Under the pieces are notes generated by a model. It worked only from the letters and a program-made list of their open reading frames with translations. It was not told the origin of the DNA and made no database searches. The position numbers and the translations under genes were made by a program. Positions 11,556 to 23,634 of a stretch of DNA of 64,000 nucleotides are shown one piece after another. The DNA is from Nageia nagi (lineage: Eukaryota > Pinophyta): contig JBITNC010000001.1 of the NCBI GenBank assembly GCA_050084985.1, positions 14,384,001-14,448,000 of the forward strand, given 5' to 3'. The stretch's first letter is position 1. Every line of letters begins with the position of its first letter.

Positions 11556-13715
11556 ATGCCACCTAGGAGAGGAGGCAGGGCACCTAGAGGTGCCTATACT
11601 CAAATGAGTAGGCAGATCGAGGATCTGCAAGCCCAAATAACACGACTAACTGGTGCAATTGAGCGCATGGCAGAGAGAAATATGAATACCCATCCAGATC
11701 CAAGATTTGATGGTGAAAGTACAACTGATGAAGTTGGATCTGAGGTTCAGACGGATGCAGAACAAGAAGACCTAATGGGAGATGGTCAACATTTTGAGAA
11801 TCGGTTGATACGGGCTCTAGAAGGGCTTCAAAGAAATAGTGCCGGGATCAAAATTGAGATTCCTGAGTATGCTGGTGGATTAAAACCAGAGGAGTTGATC
11901 GATTGGATCAATAGCCTAGAAAAATATTTCGAATGGAGTAACATTGCTGAAGAAAAGAAGGTAAAGCTTGCATGCACGAAGTTGAAGGGACATGCATTAA
12001 TTTGGTGGGATCACCTACAGAATACACGACAAAGGGATGGCAAGGATAAGATCAGAGATTGGGCTAAAATGAAGAAGAAGCTAAAAGGGAAATTTGTACC
12101 TGTAGACTACTCCCAGACCTTATTTCGCCAATTCCAAAATTTGTGACAAAAGGAACGAAGCATTGAGGACTACACCAATGACTTTTATAAGCTTTCCATT
12201 CGAATAGAACCAAATGAAACAGAGGAGCAAAAGGTTGCAAGATATGTAAATGGTCTGAACTTTGTTATTCAAGATGAAATTAACATGCATCGCACTCCTA
12301 CTGTGGAGGATGCATATCAAATAGCCCTCAAGGCTGAGGAAAAATTGAGAAGGACCAATCGAGGAGGAAAGAAGGGATTCACACCTTCGGATCGGGGGCA
12401 AGAAGGATCTAATTTCTCCAAGGGAGAATCCTCCGTCCCCACTAAACAAGAAGAGGTAAACCAAAGTCAGAGAGGAAGAGGTAATGGAGGGGGTCGATCT
12501 ACTACTGGCACACGGAAACCATTCATATGTTATAGATGTCATGAAGAAGGTCACAAGGCATCTGAATGTCCCACGTATGATGCTGAAGAGAGGGGAAATG
12601 CTAGGGTTGCTCTAGTTGAAGAAGAGGAGGTTGAAACAGAAGTTTCTGCAGATATGGGTGAGAGCCTGATGATAAGAAGAAACCTGATTGTTCCAAGGGA
12701 GGAGAACATGCAAGCTGAGGATAGTGGTAATTGTTGGTTACGTACCAATATCTTTCATACAAGATGCACAACAGGAGGAAAGGTATGTAACATGGTAATT
12801 GATGGTGGTAGTTGTGAAAACATGGTTTCTACTGTAATGGTTGATAAGTTGAAACTCAAATGTCAAAAGCACCCATGTCCATATCGTGTTTCATGGATCA
12901 AGAAGGGAAATGAGGTAACTATTGATAAGAGGTGTCTAGTAAAGTTTTCCATTGGGGATACTTATAAAGATGAGGTATGGTGTGATGTAATTCCCATGGA
13001 TGCATGTCATATATTACTGGGGAGACCATGGCAGTATGACAGGAAGACTCATCATGATGGAAGTAAGAACACTTACACATTTTGGAAAGATGGTGTAAAG
13101 GTGGTTCTTTTACCCCTTAAGGAAGAAGCCCAAGGACAAAGCCTTTTGACTGCAAAGAGATTTCTCACAGGAGCACGTGAAGTTGGTTGGTGTTATGCAT
13201 TACCTGCACCAAAGGTGGAAACAAGGGAGGAGGTTCGGGCACAATTGCAAGAGAATAATAGTAAGCATAAAGCAGTAGCAGATACACATAGGCGAGAAAA
13301 GATTTTTCAGGAGGGCGACTTAGTGATGGTCCGCCTTCGTAAGGAGAGGCTTCCCAAAGGCACCTATAATAAGTTGAAGCTGCAGAAGATTGGTCCATGT
13401 AGGATTCTGGAGAAAAGGATCACCAATGCATATAAGGCTACAACTCCGATACAATGGGAGCAACAAGTTCCTAAGAAAAAGAAGGAGCGCATTACACAGA
13501 TTCTTGATCGGGCAGTGTTCAACACTCGACATGGGAGCTATACCAAGTACCTGGTACAATGGGAAGGGCTATCACCAGCAGATAATACATGGGTTTCAGA
13601 GGGGGTAGTAAAGAGGATTGATACTGATAAACTTCAGGAATTCAACAGCAGAACTCGCAGGAGCAGAGTTCCTTTCAACCAGAGGAGAATGATGCATGCG
13701 TTGCCGGGGCCGTAA
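11556..13715 (+). pseudogene. Gag-protease fused to integrase tail and chromodomain (element A), one nonsense codon
   Basis: A single frame of 720 codons runs from the ATG at 11556 (MPPRRGG, a common chromovirus Gag start) to a TAA at 13713-13715 inside the 3' LTR. The only interruption is TGA at 12144-12146, where this Gag block normally has Arg (CGA), so a C-to-T change at a CpG is likely. In order it holds: capsid-type Gag (codons ~90-260), knuckle CYRCHEEGHKASEC (12528-12569), retropepsin with IDGGS (Asp at 12801) and LLGRPW, then without a break an integrase C-terminal module (EGDLVMVRL...GPCRIL) and a chromodomain (YLVQWEGLSPADNTWV, 13486-13630). The deletion junction is about 13230-13250 and keeps the frame. 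Chromodomains usually tether integrase to chromatin; here the domain would be attached to Gag-protease. Confidence 0.9.
13680..13689 (+). other. Polypurine tract of element A
   Basis: An AGAGGAGAA-type purine run directly abuts the 3' LTR start and also codes the last internal residues of the fused ORF. Confidence 0.75.
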
Positions 13716-14176
13716 CTTTTGATCCGGAGGTCGTTTTGTTTCGAAATTTAAACTGTGGCTTCGTGATGAAATTCCAGTTATGGAAATTCGCTAGAACTGC
13801 CATACCCAAAAAATGATATTTTTAAGGCCTGATTCATTCGTCTAAGGCCTGAAAAATAGGCTTTTTTAAGAGCGCTCCTGATTTTTAGGCTTTTTTTGCA
13901 TGTTGCGCCTTTAGTAACTCTTGTTTTTCTTCTAGTTAAGGGTGGATATTTTAGATACTGCTTAATTAGTGTAAGAGGGATGCGCATGCAAATTTTGGGC
14001 GCAATCTGACTCATTTTGGTTTTTTGTTTTTTTTGTGGCTATTTAAAGGGCATTGTATTCTCTTGGAGAGGATGTGGATTCAGGAATAAGAAGAGTATTT
14101 TTGGTCTGGATTTCTTCTGTATGTTCTGTGACTGGATTTCAATTTCTATTTTCCTGTTATAGCTGAATTCACATCA
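13690..14176 (+). repeat. 3' LTR of element A
   Basis: Same length as the 5' LTR with six transitions between them. It supplies the last eight codons and the stop of the ORF. Confidence 0.95.
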
Positions 14177-14181
14177 ATTTG

Positions 14182-14945
14182 TATGTGATGATTCCTTTTA
14201 AGCTATAAGTTTAAGAAAATCATAGATCACTTGAGAACCCATTTGTTATAAGTCACCTTGGATTTGGTTTACATTTGGTTGGTTTTATTGATGAGAAGTA
14301 TTAATTTGACCAATATTTTCATCTTATGTTGATTTCTCAAGGGAAGAAGATTATGATGTAACCCTAAACCATGTAATGTGATTTGTCTTGGTGTGATCAA
14401 AAGAATTTATATCACAACAAGAGGTTTTGATGGACTATGAGGTATAGCTTATTGAATGTGATGATGAGATGTTGATCAATGATTAGGGTTGATGTTTGTG
14501 CACTTAATATTAAAGAAGGAACACTTGTTGACAAGGATATGGTTAGGGCTTGAGGTGATACCATTTATTGCAAATATTAAGATGTAATTTAGGCTATTAT
14601 AACAAGTTTTGATGTGTTAATGAAATAAGGTTATAGATCATGATATGATGGATCACATTTTGAATTTGGGAAGATGGTGGTATGCTTTACTTTTGATATT
14701 TTTTAAGGTTAAATTTCTCAAAGAGCATAGCTAAACTCCCTTAAATAAGGGTATCATGTATGAATTGATATTTGATATCTTGAGGAATGTTTTGAAACAT
14801 CACATAGGATTTTGTTTCACAAGCTAAATGAGTACCAAGATGAATAGTGAAATGATGAGAATGATGAGAGGGTATTGATGAAGGATGAGATTGAGGTGTG
14901 GTTTGCCTAGATGTAAGGGGTTGATATTATTGTTATTCTTGATCT
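14182..14945 (-). pseudogene. Possible decayed gag N-terminus of candidate element H
   Basis: On the minus strand an ATG near 14972 gives MVTTPRANKL and then a His/Ser/Pro-rich stretch with frequent stops. It lies about 110 bases inside a primer-site-like sequence at 15081-15099, as gag would. No capsid motif is clear enough to be sure. Element A has inserted at its far end. Confidence 0.3.
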
Positions 14946-15080
14946 AGTTTGTTAGCCCTAGGGGTGGTTACCATATTCATATGAGGTTCCCTATCAAAGT
15001 TCCAAGGATTAATTAATTTTAACAATAAAGGAATAAATGGAAAGAACAAAATCCCTGCAAAATATAAAATATCCCATTGG

Positions 15081-15099
15081 TGCCAAAAATAATAAAAAA
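15081..15099 (-). other. Primer-binding-site-like sequence of candidate element H
   Basis: The minus strand reads TTTTTGGCACCAATGGGAT, which resembles the TTTTTGGCACGCCCGGTGGG stretch just inside element B's 5' LTR. Confidence 0.4.
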
Positions 15100-15104
15100 A
15101 TAAA

Positions 15105-16083
15105 CACCAAGCCTAAAAGTTTTTTTATGATCTTGATTTAGTGGATACAAAATAAATTCACTAACACCATATATGATAAAATATAAATCCTATATGATTA
15201 AGATTTGATGATTTTTGAGATGGAAATGGTGATTATATTGATTTAATTTCTTCTTGTTCAATTTTTCTATTATCTTGATTAATGATTATTAATTTTATGA
15301 TAAATTGGCCTCTTAATTTATTTTCTTCGAATGAGTCTAGTCAATATTTTTTGGGTTAAGGCTCATTCTCTAGGGGTGTGAAATATTTAAGGCTCAAGTC
15401 AAGTACCCCACCTTGGTAATGATCTCCAAGTGTGGGTGACATTGTAATGATGAAATCCACATGTATGGAAAAATCCTAAGATCATGTGAATAAAAATACA
15501 AGGTTAATTATCCAAATTCTTTGAAAATATATGTATGCAACTACACCCTACATAATATATGATAAGGCACTCCCACACAAGAATGAAATTTTTCTTTCAC
15601 TGATGTAAAACCAAAAATAAAGATCTAGGATGAGGAAAACAAGTAAATCTAATATAAATCATGACAAAATAGGGATACAAGCTTAGGTGGATCCTATTAC
15701 AAGCTCCTAAAATATGCAATTCCTATCTTATAAGCTCTAATTCTAATCAATACAATGTAGATTGATTAGCAATGCCAACTGGTAGGCCAATCAACTAGCC
15801 AACTAATTGGTTTACAATGGTACCTAGAGAAAATTAAAAATAAAGTATAAAATGCTAAAATAAAATAATATTATTATATTTATATTTCAAAAATATTGAT
15901 GGGGTAGTCCTATAACCTATTTATAAGGTTGAAGCTACTAACAAAATGATCAAAACCTTAGCTAAAATTACAAAGACCTTAAAATAAAGCCTATTAATAT
16001 GCATAGGTCTAGCTGTTAAAGGTGAAATAATTTGTTATAGATTGAATAACCAAATTGATGATTTTAAATGATGATGATTATTG
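15105..16083 (-). repeat. Candidate LTR of element H, left part
   Basis: Non-coding sequence between the primer-like site and element G. It would continue at 26433-27531, giving an LTR of about 2.1 kb. No second copy lies in the window, so this rests on the primer-like site and the TGTAGATACC terminus only. Confidence 0.35.
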
Positions 16084-16088
16084 TAGAG
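16084..16088. repeat. Target-site duplication of element G, left copy (TAGAG)
   Basis: TAGAG here and at 26428-26432 flank element G exactly. Confidence 0.85.
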
Positions 16089-17665
16089 TGATTTGTAATT
16101 GAGAAATTAAAATAAATCTAATTTTCTTTCAACTAGATCATTTCAACTTATAAATTTCTAAGTGCTTGTAAGAGATTAATTTATCAAAATTAAAGTGCAA
16201 AGTATAAAAAAACTTGTGCAAAAATACTCAAAATAATCACATAAAATAGTAACATAAAGATATACCCTAGTTCACCCTGATGTGGGGTTAGTCTAGCCAA
16301 AGCTCTCTCTTTCTAATTGGTATTTGGAGTGATGAATAATCCTCTCCAAGAAAGCACAAAACATTTATAGTTTCTATATCTTTGCAATTTATTTCATCTC
16401 TAAAAATATTCCCCCCAAAACTCCCACATGATCCTCTTTTATACCCAAATAAAGAGCTATGTAACAAAAATAGTTACAACCAATATTTGGATTAATACCC
16501 AAAAAGAGATAATCTGATTACGGCCATCAAAATGAGTCATAACCTCCTTTATAGTCTTCCAAATATACACTCAAAATAAACTCTTTAAAATAAATAACAA
16601 AATAGTAAATGAAGTCCTACAATTTTGCATTTAACAATCACCCCAAAATATAATACCTAGGTAGTTCCAATAAATAATTGCTACTTCACAATATTTAATT
16701 TCCAAGTCTATACTGGTGATCATCTCCATTAATAAGGTGATATAAAATAACCAAATTATTAGTGAATATGAATTTAATATCCCACTTATGGATGAAGCTT
16801 AAATGGCTTTTGATGGTCCTTCTAAATTCCAACATGCTCTCTTTATGGAGTCAGATCTCCAACTTAACCCAAATTATATTTACTACATGGATGACATCTT
16901 CCCAATAGCTTTATGGGCTTCATAGTAGTTATTTATACATTATGGTAGATTATTTCAATATATTTGTAGGATTAATTCTAATTGATTCTTATTTACCTAA
17001 CACCTCCTCCATTCCAATGCTACCACCATATCTGCAACCTCAAGTCAACCTCCATGATGGCATCATCAAACTTATATGACTCTAAATGCATATTCCATGT
17101 CATGAAGGTTGTTAACTTATTATTGGTTTTTGTAACACTATGATTGCATCATATAATATGTATAATAGCCTCATAAAATCCTTTGCCTCACTTTTGAACT
17201 ATCAAATCCTCTATTTCTAGCATGGCATCTAAACTCCAACATGATGGTAGTTTGTGAACTCCACATTCATCTCTTCCATTATGGTGCTCATTTAGCATCT
17301 AATTGGGCCTTCCAATATGTTACACTTAGTGTTAATGGGATCCCATCCAACTATGTGCATGATTTTATCTTTGATTGATCACCTTATTATTTTAATTTCC
17401 TATCAATGTTTGTAAAATATACTACTATTGGATTAATAACCACATCTCTCCATCAATCAATTATTAAGTCAACCTTTCATTGGTATACTAATATATTTTG
17501 TAATTAGTATTTTTTTCTTTTCTTTTATAAAATAACAAATACAAATCATAAAATTTCAAACCTACATTAATTTTAGAAACTATGAAAACTTTGAAGAGGC
17601 TAAAGGAGAGGGGATAATACTAAGATTGAAAGTTCATCAATTGCAAGGATCTAAAATTTGGGCCA
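16089..17665 (-). repeat. 3' LTR of element G
   Basis: A 1,577-bp LTR aligning with 19577-20643 plus 25929-26427. For example, AAATTTCTAAGTGCTTG and CAAAGCTCTCTCTTTCTAAT recur. The ORFs in it are chance. Confidence 0.9.
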
Positions 17666-17683
17666 CTCCTTCCCATTAAGAGA
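17666..17683 (-). other. Polypurine tract of element G
   Basis: The minus strand reads CTTAATGGGAAGGAG immediately before the LTR start TGGCCC. Confidence 0.6.
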
Positions 17684-18009
17684 GAGATTTTGTCCCTAAA
17701 ATCTTTATATACTATAAAATTGAGGAACCTACTTGCCCATTATGAATCATTTCCAATTTTTCCTCCACACATTCTCTATTGTGAATACCCATGGATTTTA
17801 AGGTATGAAATCAAATGAAAAATTAAGTCCTAAAGGATTTTGGATTTCCATTCTGTCAATATGTATGACTTGTTATTTTGGTTGCAATTCCTCTTCTTTC
17901 TTTTATACTATAACTTTTTCATCCTCTTTCAATATGAATAAAGTTAATTTTTGAGAGGAATCAAATAATATTTTTACTTGCTTGATACAACAATAGGACT
18001 CTTGCTCAT

Positions 18010-18420
18010 ATGAGATTTCATAATAAAAGACTTACCATCCTTCTTCAGATGGTACTCATTCCTTTTATGAAAAAAGGTAGTATCTTTATCATACAAGTGT
18101 AGGATTTCTAACACAATGCTATAAATATCCAAAGGAACAACATCTAATTCTATCTCATCAAAAAAATTTAAATAAATAGCATATTTTAACTTACATTACT
18201 AAGTAACTTGCATTTTAGCATCCCTATTCAACCATCCAAGTGGATATTGTTGTGAATGAGGATGAGTCTTCAAATCTAGCTTCTTCACTAAATTTGAAAA
18301 AATTAAGTTAGCTCATGAACCAGAATCAAATAACACATCAATCTAGGCTTTCTTGGCTTGAAATTTCCTATGGAATAGCTGAATTTTATTTTCCTCTTCA
18401 TATAGAATAGTAGATATTTT
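18010..18420 (-). pseudogene. Decayed retropepsin of element G
   Basis: The minus-strand frame gives VLFDSGS (Asp codon about 18323-18325), then NLVKKLDLKTHPH, a DEIELDVVPLD block and a HKRNEYHLKKDGKSFIM end. That is the usual layout of chromovirus-type aspartic proteases. Stops interrupt it several times. Confidence 0.7.
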
Positions 18421-18549
18421 TACACCCAAGTAAGCCAAATTCTCATCAAAATCTGATGTATCTTCAATAACACAAACTTCCTCTTTGTATTTGGAAGCTA
18501 TTGCATTTTTCTTTTCCCTTATCTTATTAGCCCATTTAGGAGCTTTCCT

Positions 18550-19489
18550 AGGGTGTAGCTTCTAGTACTTCTCATCAACATGACCATATGTATCACAATC
18601 AAATAAATGATCTTTCTTTTCATTTTCTTACTTTGTTACAACAATCATTTTATCCTTCCCATGAGTTTTTTTTTCCATTTATAACTTTCCTCAAGCCTCC
18701 AAGTATTGTGCTTGGACACACATTTCATCCAAATCTTTCATATTAAAGAGCATCAAGGTATGTTTAAGATGCATATGAAGTCTAGTAATGTACTTTAATA
18801 AGATATTTGCAATCCTTAAAGACACTCCAACCAATTTGTCTTTCCTCTTGAATTTAGCAGTATACTTTTGAATACTTTATCCTTGAGCTTACTTAAATTG
18901 AACCACTCCATAGTTTGATACTCTTGATGGCCTAAAGGATAAAATTGATTTTGAACAAATGTTTCAAATTATGTCCAATTCTCACAAGTGATTCTTTAAA
19001 TATCACAACAACATAAAGATAACCTCCCCAATAAACTAGTGCATGACCTTCTAGTTTGATTGTAGCTATCTCAATTCTCTCTTCTTTATTTTCAATCTTT
19101 TATACACAAAAGTAGACCTCAATTTGTTTAAGCCATTGGTCAAGTTTTTTTACATCAATCTCTCCTCTATATGATTTGATATTGAACTTGACTTCAAGTT
19201 TTAATGGATTTCTTTTCTCTAATTAACAACTTTTGCCAAAAATTGAATTTATGTTTTTCCTATTACTATCTTGTGAAGCCTTTAACTCTAAAATCACTTG
19301 CACCATATTTTGAAACGTATCTTCTATGGTATTTAATCTTCTCTCTATAGAAGTTTTTAAAGTATTTGATTTTCATTTAGAGTCCATTGTAAATGCTCTT
19401 TGTTACCTCAACCAAGTTCTTGATCCAATTTGAGGATCCTCCTTAACAAGAGCTCTTTAAACTCTCTTGCTTTTGGCTCTAGTGATCAT
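18550..19489 (-). pseudogene. Decayed gag of element G
   Basis: On the minus strand the frame starts MITRAKSKR (ATG complement at 19487-19489). It gives a DQWLKQIEVYF..IENKEERIEIA capsid segment and ends with a degenerate Cys/His knuckle (CDTYGHVDEKY then KLHP) at about 18555-18600. Stops and frameshifts are common. Confidence 0.7.
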
Positions 19490-19556
19490 ACAACATAGAA
19501 ATCTAATCCAAAAAATACTTGTAAAAATATGGATTAGATAATTCCCAAGAAATATA

Positions 19557-19571
19557 CTTGCTCTGATACCA
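19557..19571 (-). other. Primer-binding site of element G (initiator tRNA-Met)
   Basis: The minus strand reads TGGTATCAGAGCAAG five bases from the 5' LTR edge at 19577. Confidence 0.85.
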
Positions 19572-19576
19572 AAACA

Positions 19577-20643
19577 TAATTTTTTATCAAGAAATTAAAA
19601 CAAATCTAATTTTCATTCAACTCGATCATTCACACATATAAATTTCTAAGTGCTTGCAAGAGATTAATTTGTTAGAATTAAAATGCAAAGTACATAAAAC
19701 CTTTTGCAAAAATACTCAAAATAATCAAACAAAAGAGTGACATAGAGATATACCTAGTTCACCCTAATGTGGGGTTAGTCCATCCAAAGCTCTCTCTTTC
19801 TAATTGATATTTGGAGTGATGAACAATCCTCTCCAAGAAAGCATCAAATAATTACATTTTCTATCTCTCTATAATTTATTTATTCTTTAGAAACATTACT
19901 CCCAAAAATCCCACATAATCCTCTTTTATATCCAAATAAAGATCTTTAAAACAAATAAATAGTTATAACCAATATTGAATTAATACCCAAAAAGAGATAA
20001 TCTAATTATGGCCATCAATCAAATCATGATATCCTTTGTAATCTTCCAACTATACACTCAAAACAAACTCTAAAACATAAATAATAATACAAGAAAATAA
20101 CATCCTATGGATTTGCATATAACAAATAGCCCAAAATATAATACCTAGGTAGTTCCGATAAATAATTGCTTCTTAGCAATCTTTAATTAGCAAGTATATA
20201 CCCATGGTCATCTCCATTGATAAGGTGATAAAAAATCACCAAATAGTTGGTGAATACAAATTTAATATCCCACCTATGGATGGATATTACATGGATTTTG
20301 ATGGTACTTCTAAATGCTTACATGCTCCATTTATGGAGTCAGATCTCTAACTTAACCCAAATTGTATTTACTACATTCATTGTGGCTTCCCAATGGCTTT
20401 GTAGTAGTTTTCTATACATGTTGGTGGCTTATGTCAATAGCTTTGCATTATTAAGTCTTATTGACATGATTCATCCTCTACCCCAATGCTACCTCCACAT
20501 TCATAGCCTCAAGTTGACCTCCATGATGGCATCATCAAACTTATATGACTCTCAACATGTATTCCATATCATGAAGATTGCTAACTTACTATCGATTTTT
20601 GTAACATTATAAGTGCATCATCCAAGATCTACAATAGCCTCAC
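19577..20643 (-). repeat. 5' LTR of element G, part next to the primer site
   Basis: Homologous to 16089-17160. It is interrupted by element F at 20644. Confidence 0.9.
20639..20643. repeat. Target-site duplication of element F (CTCAC; right copy CTCAT 25929-25933)
   Basis: One mismatch between the copies. The empty site is visible in G's other LTR, where ATAGCCTCATAAAATC runs on without interruption near 17160. Confidence 0.85.
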
Positions 20644-21266
20644 TGTAGATACCTAAAAATGAATTCTTATTAATAATTCATTTTTATAGCATCAATAAAT
20701 ATATGTTGTAAGAAAGAGGATCAAAATATATCCCAAAGCATTATATTTAATGTAATAGGACCATTAAACAATGTAGGTTGTATCAAATTCCCATAAAGGC
20801 ACTATTGATTATCTATATGATGATACAAGATAAGGAAAAGACCCAAACATGGCTATAAAAGAATATCAAAGATAAAGATTAACATATGATTAGATTAGGA
20901 TCAACTAGATAAGAGATTTTATGCCTATCATACTTATGAATAACAATGATGTTTTGTAATACCACCTATTGGTTGATCTATTATCATCCCTTCATCACAT
21001 TTCTCATATCATTGCTTGCACATCTAGTTCTTAATTGTTTGCATAATTGGTGGTGTAGTAGTATAAGGGAAGTCAATGTCATTCATATGTTGATTGTGTT
21101 TAAAATAATTATGTGGAGGTATATTATATAATTGATATTACTAGATTTGATACAGTATATTGATTATTATTATGATTACTAGTATATTTCAGATGTATAC
21201 TACACTATTTGAATAGTAGAGTAATATTATGTTATTTATTGCATTATGCATTATTTCCTATCTATA
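20644..21266 (+). repeat. 5' LTR of element F
   Basis: Starts TGTAGATACC and ends CTATA (ancestrally CTACA). It aligns with 25222-25928. Confidence 0.85.
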
Positions 21267-21269
21267 TTT

Positions 21270-21287
21270 TGGTGAACCTACTATTTC
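21270..21287 (+). other. Primer-binding site of element F
   Basis: TGGTGAACCTACTATTTC, the same TGGTGAAC start as in D and E. Confidence 0.65.
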
Positions 21288-21368
21288 AATAAATCTTTTT
21301 GCTCCTAGGTAAGATTTAGAAAAATTTCTAATATAGATCTAGCTCCATCCATGCCATGTTTTTCTGAG

Positions 21369-22250
21369 TGAGAGGCCTTAACATCATGATGGCTCAATAT
21401 TTACCTCAGATGATGTTGAACCTAAGTTAGGTAATCAAAACCCTAACTTAGAATGTGACTCAATTTGCTCCAAAGCCATAACCTACAACAAATAATAATC
21501 AAAAGGTTGCACTTGAGGTAATGGAAAGAATTATAAAATTGAAAAATAATAGATATCTAAGAAATTATAAAGATTATGATGGTATTTTCACTACATCCTT
21601 ATTGGTAAATATTCACAATTACCCCCTACCACCTAATCTTAAGGGCAAGTTTGAGATGTTAAATGGTGAATATGACCTAAAGTAATATCTTATTAGATTT
21701 CAAGAGGAGTGCTTGTTGAAATTGAGATCTAAGGAGAAGTTGATGACAAAATGCTTCCTAAGGAGTTTGAAAGCTAATGCTAGCCAATGGTTTTATAATA
21801 TAACCAAAGGATATATTGATTCATTTTAGTCATTGGTGAGGGTATTTATGAATCACTACAAGCATAATATTAAGGGATAGAGCATAGTTAAAAAATTGTG
21901 TTCCATTCACCAAGGAAATTATGAAAAATTGGAGAAGTATATTCCATGGTTTAAAAAGGTATGGCAAGCTATCCATATTCATTTGGATGAAAGAGAATTT
22001 TTTGGTATTTTTGTTCATTCTTTGCTTCTAGTTTTAAAGCAACATGTTCTTGACTATACTAAATTAGGCTTTAGAGTCATGAGTAAGAAAGTAATTCTCA
22101 AATAAAAGGTATTGATTGAATTAGAAATACTCAAATATACAAGTACAACATGGAACAAGGAAAAAAATTGTATGTTAAAAAAGAAGAAAAGAATGTCAAT
22201 ATGGAGAATAAACTAGCTATTACAAGGTTAATACAATGAAGAGTGGTATG
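21369..22250 (+). pseudogene. Decayed gag of element F
   Basis: Frames read MMAQYLPQMM near 21369, then FEMLNGEYDLK, CFLRSLKANASQWFYNI and YEKLEKYIPWFKKVWQAI, the capsid layout of Tat Gag (cf. E at 6567-6755). A short open stretch is 21896-22105. Stops are frequent. Confidence 0.7.
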
Positions 22251-22839
22251 TTTACTTTCCTAATTCCTCCTAAGCTTATTTAATAGGACTTGGTTAAGAA
22301 AGGTTTATTAAGGCCATTGGAAAGAAAAGCAAATGATGAAAATGTATTTATGGGAAATAAAGATGCTTATTTTTCATATCATAAAAGAAGTGTACATGAA
22401 ATGAATTGTTGAAAAAACCTTAAAGAAGACATATTGGATTTTATTGCTTAAGAAAAATATGAATTGATTAGAATGATTCAAATCAAGATATTACAGTGAA
22501 TGTAATATGAGTGGATGAGGATATTTGCACACACTTAGAAGAGGGAGTCTAAGATCTAATCCACATCCACATCTAGGCCAAAATCTAGTTGCAAATGAAC
22601 ATGTAAGTCTTCCACCAGATCCAAAAGCTTATATTATGGTTGAACAATTGAAAACTACTAGTAAAATCAACTTATTTAACTCATTAGTACATCTGAGGTA
22701 CATAGAGAAGTCTTATATGATTTGTTCAAATAGAAATAGTCCCTAATAATATTTTTTCTAATATGTTTTCTAAAAAACTTTAGTCCATTAAATATTATGA
22801 TGCAATCTCTTTCTTTAGATTAGAAAATCTTAGTTAGGA

Positions 22840-23330
22840 ATTGATAGCTTAATGTTTAGCACCTTTTGTTACTCTAATGATATATGATTTAGAGATAAAC
22901 AAAATAATGATAGACCCTAGTTCAACTCTTAATGTTTGTTCACAAAACTTCTTGCAATAATTAGAAATAAATGATGTAACTATCCCACCCTTAGAAAAGC
23001 CAACTTTTAGAATAAGGGCATATGATATTTCAACTAAAAAAACACTTGGCCTAGTTACACTTGAAGTCACATTAGGGGTAAAAAGTGTCCAAACAAGTTT
23101 TCATGTTATTAATGGAAAGATCTAGTATAATCTCCTTTTAGAAATAACTTGGTTACATGATATGGATATATTTCCTTCTATAATTCATGCTCACTTAAAA
23201 TATGAATATGAAGGAAAAATACATATAGGCATATAGGATTCAGAACCATATGCATTATGTAATATGGTAGATTTTTATATGGATGGATTTGATTTGCATT
23301 GCCCTAAGTTTTAGATAGTTAAATTATAGG
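22840..23330 (+). pseudogene. Decayed protease of element F
   Basis: The plus frame gives a MIDPSSTLN block at the active-site position (Asp-Pro-Ser for the usual Asp-Ser/Thr-Gly), then YNLLL..TWLHDMDIFPSIIHAHLKYEYEG and DSEPYALCNMVD. This closely matches D's 56011-56259. Confidence 0.75.
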
Positions 23331-23634
23331 TAGAATCAACATTGATAAAAGCTAAAAAAGAGGTTATAGTTACAAACTTATTTATGGGAATGTATAGAAC
23401 TAAAAATTTTGATCCATTAGCTTCTATAAAAGATTTGGGTCATCTAAAAAGTAAAAGTGATTTAGGGTGTGCACATCATTCTAAATGTAATATAGGGAAT
23501 GGATACCATGAAATATATGAACAAACATATGGTTCATGTTCAATAACATCTCTATCTCAAAATCCTATTTAGTCAAATAACAAAATGGACAACAAAAATA
23601 TGGGTAATTCTTTTCCATCTCCTTTTGTTTGAAA

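Larger units (their letters stand above)
11024..14176 (+). mobile_element. Element A: young non-autonomous LTR element, Gag-protease-chromodomain
   Basis: Two 487-bp LTRs (11024-11510 and 13690-14176), TG...CA ends and a perfect 5-bp TSD delimit a complete insertion of 3,153 bp. The internal part is one long frame encoding Gag, a Cys/His knuckle, protease, then the integrase tail and a chromodomain. RT, RNase H and the integrase core are absent. The LTRs differ at six sites by eye (11073, 11097, 11101, 11120, 11124, 11482), all transitions, about 1.2 percent, so the insertion is recent. It must rely on a full-length relative for reverse transcription and integration. The protein parts point to the chromovirus side of Ty3. 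Confidence 0.95.

Noticed and set aside
12120-12554. 144-residue minus ORF and other minus ORFs within A
   Set aside because: Antisense shadows of the Gag-protease frame, which carries clear motifs.
20247-20612. 121-residue plus ORF
   Set aside because: It is inside the LTR of G, and the matching region of the other LTR (16770-17140) is not open.
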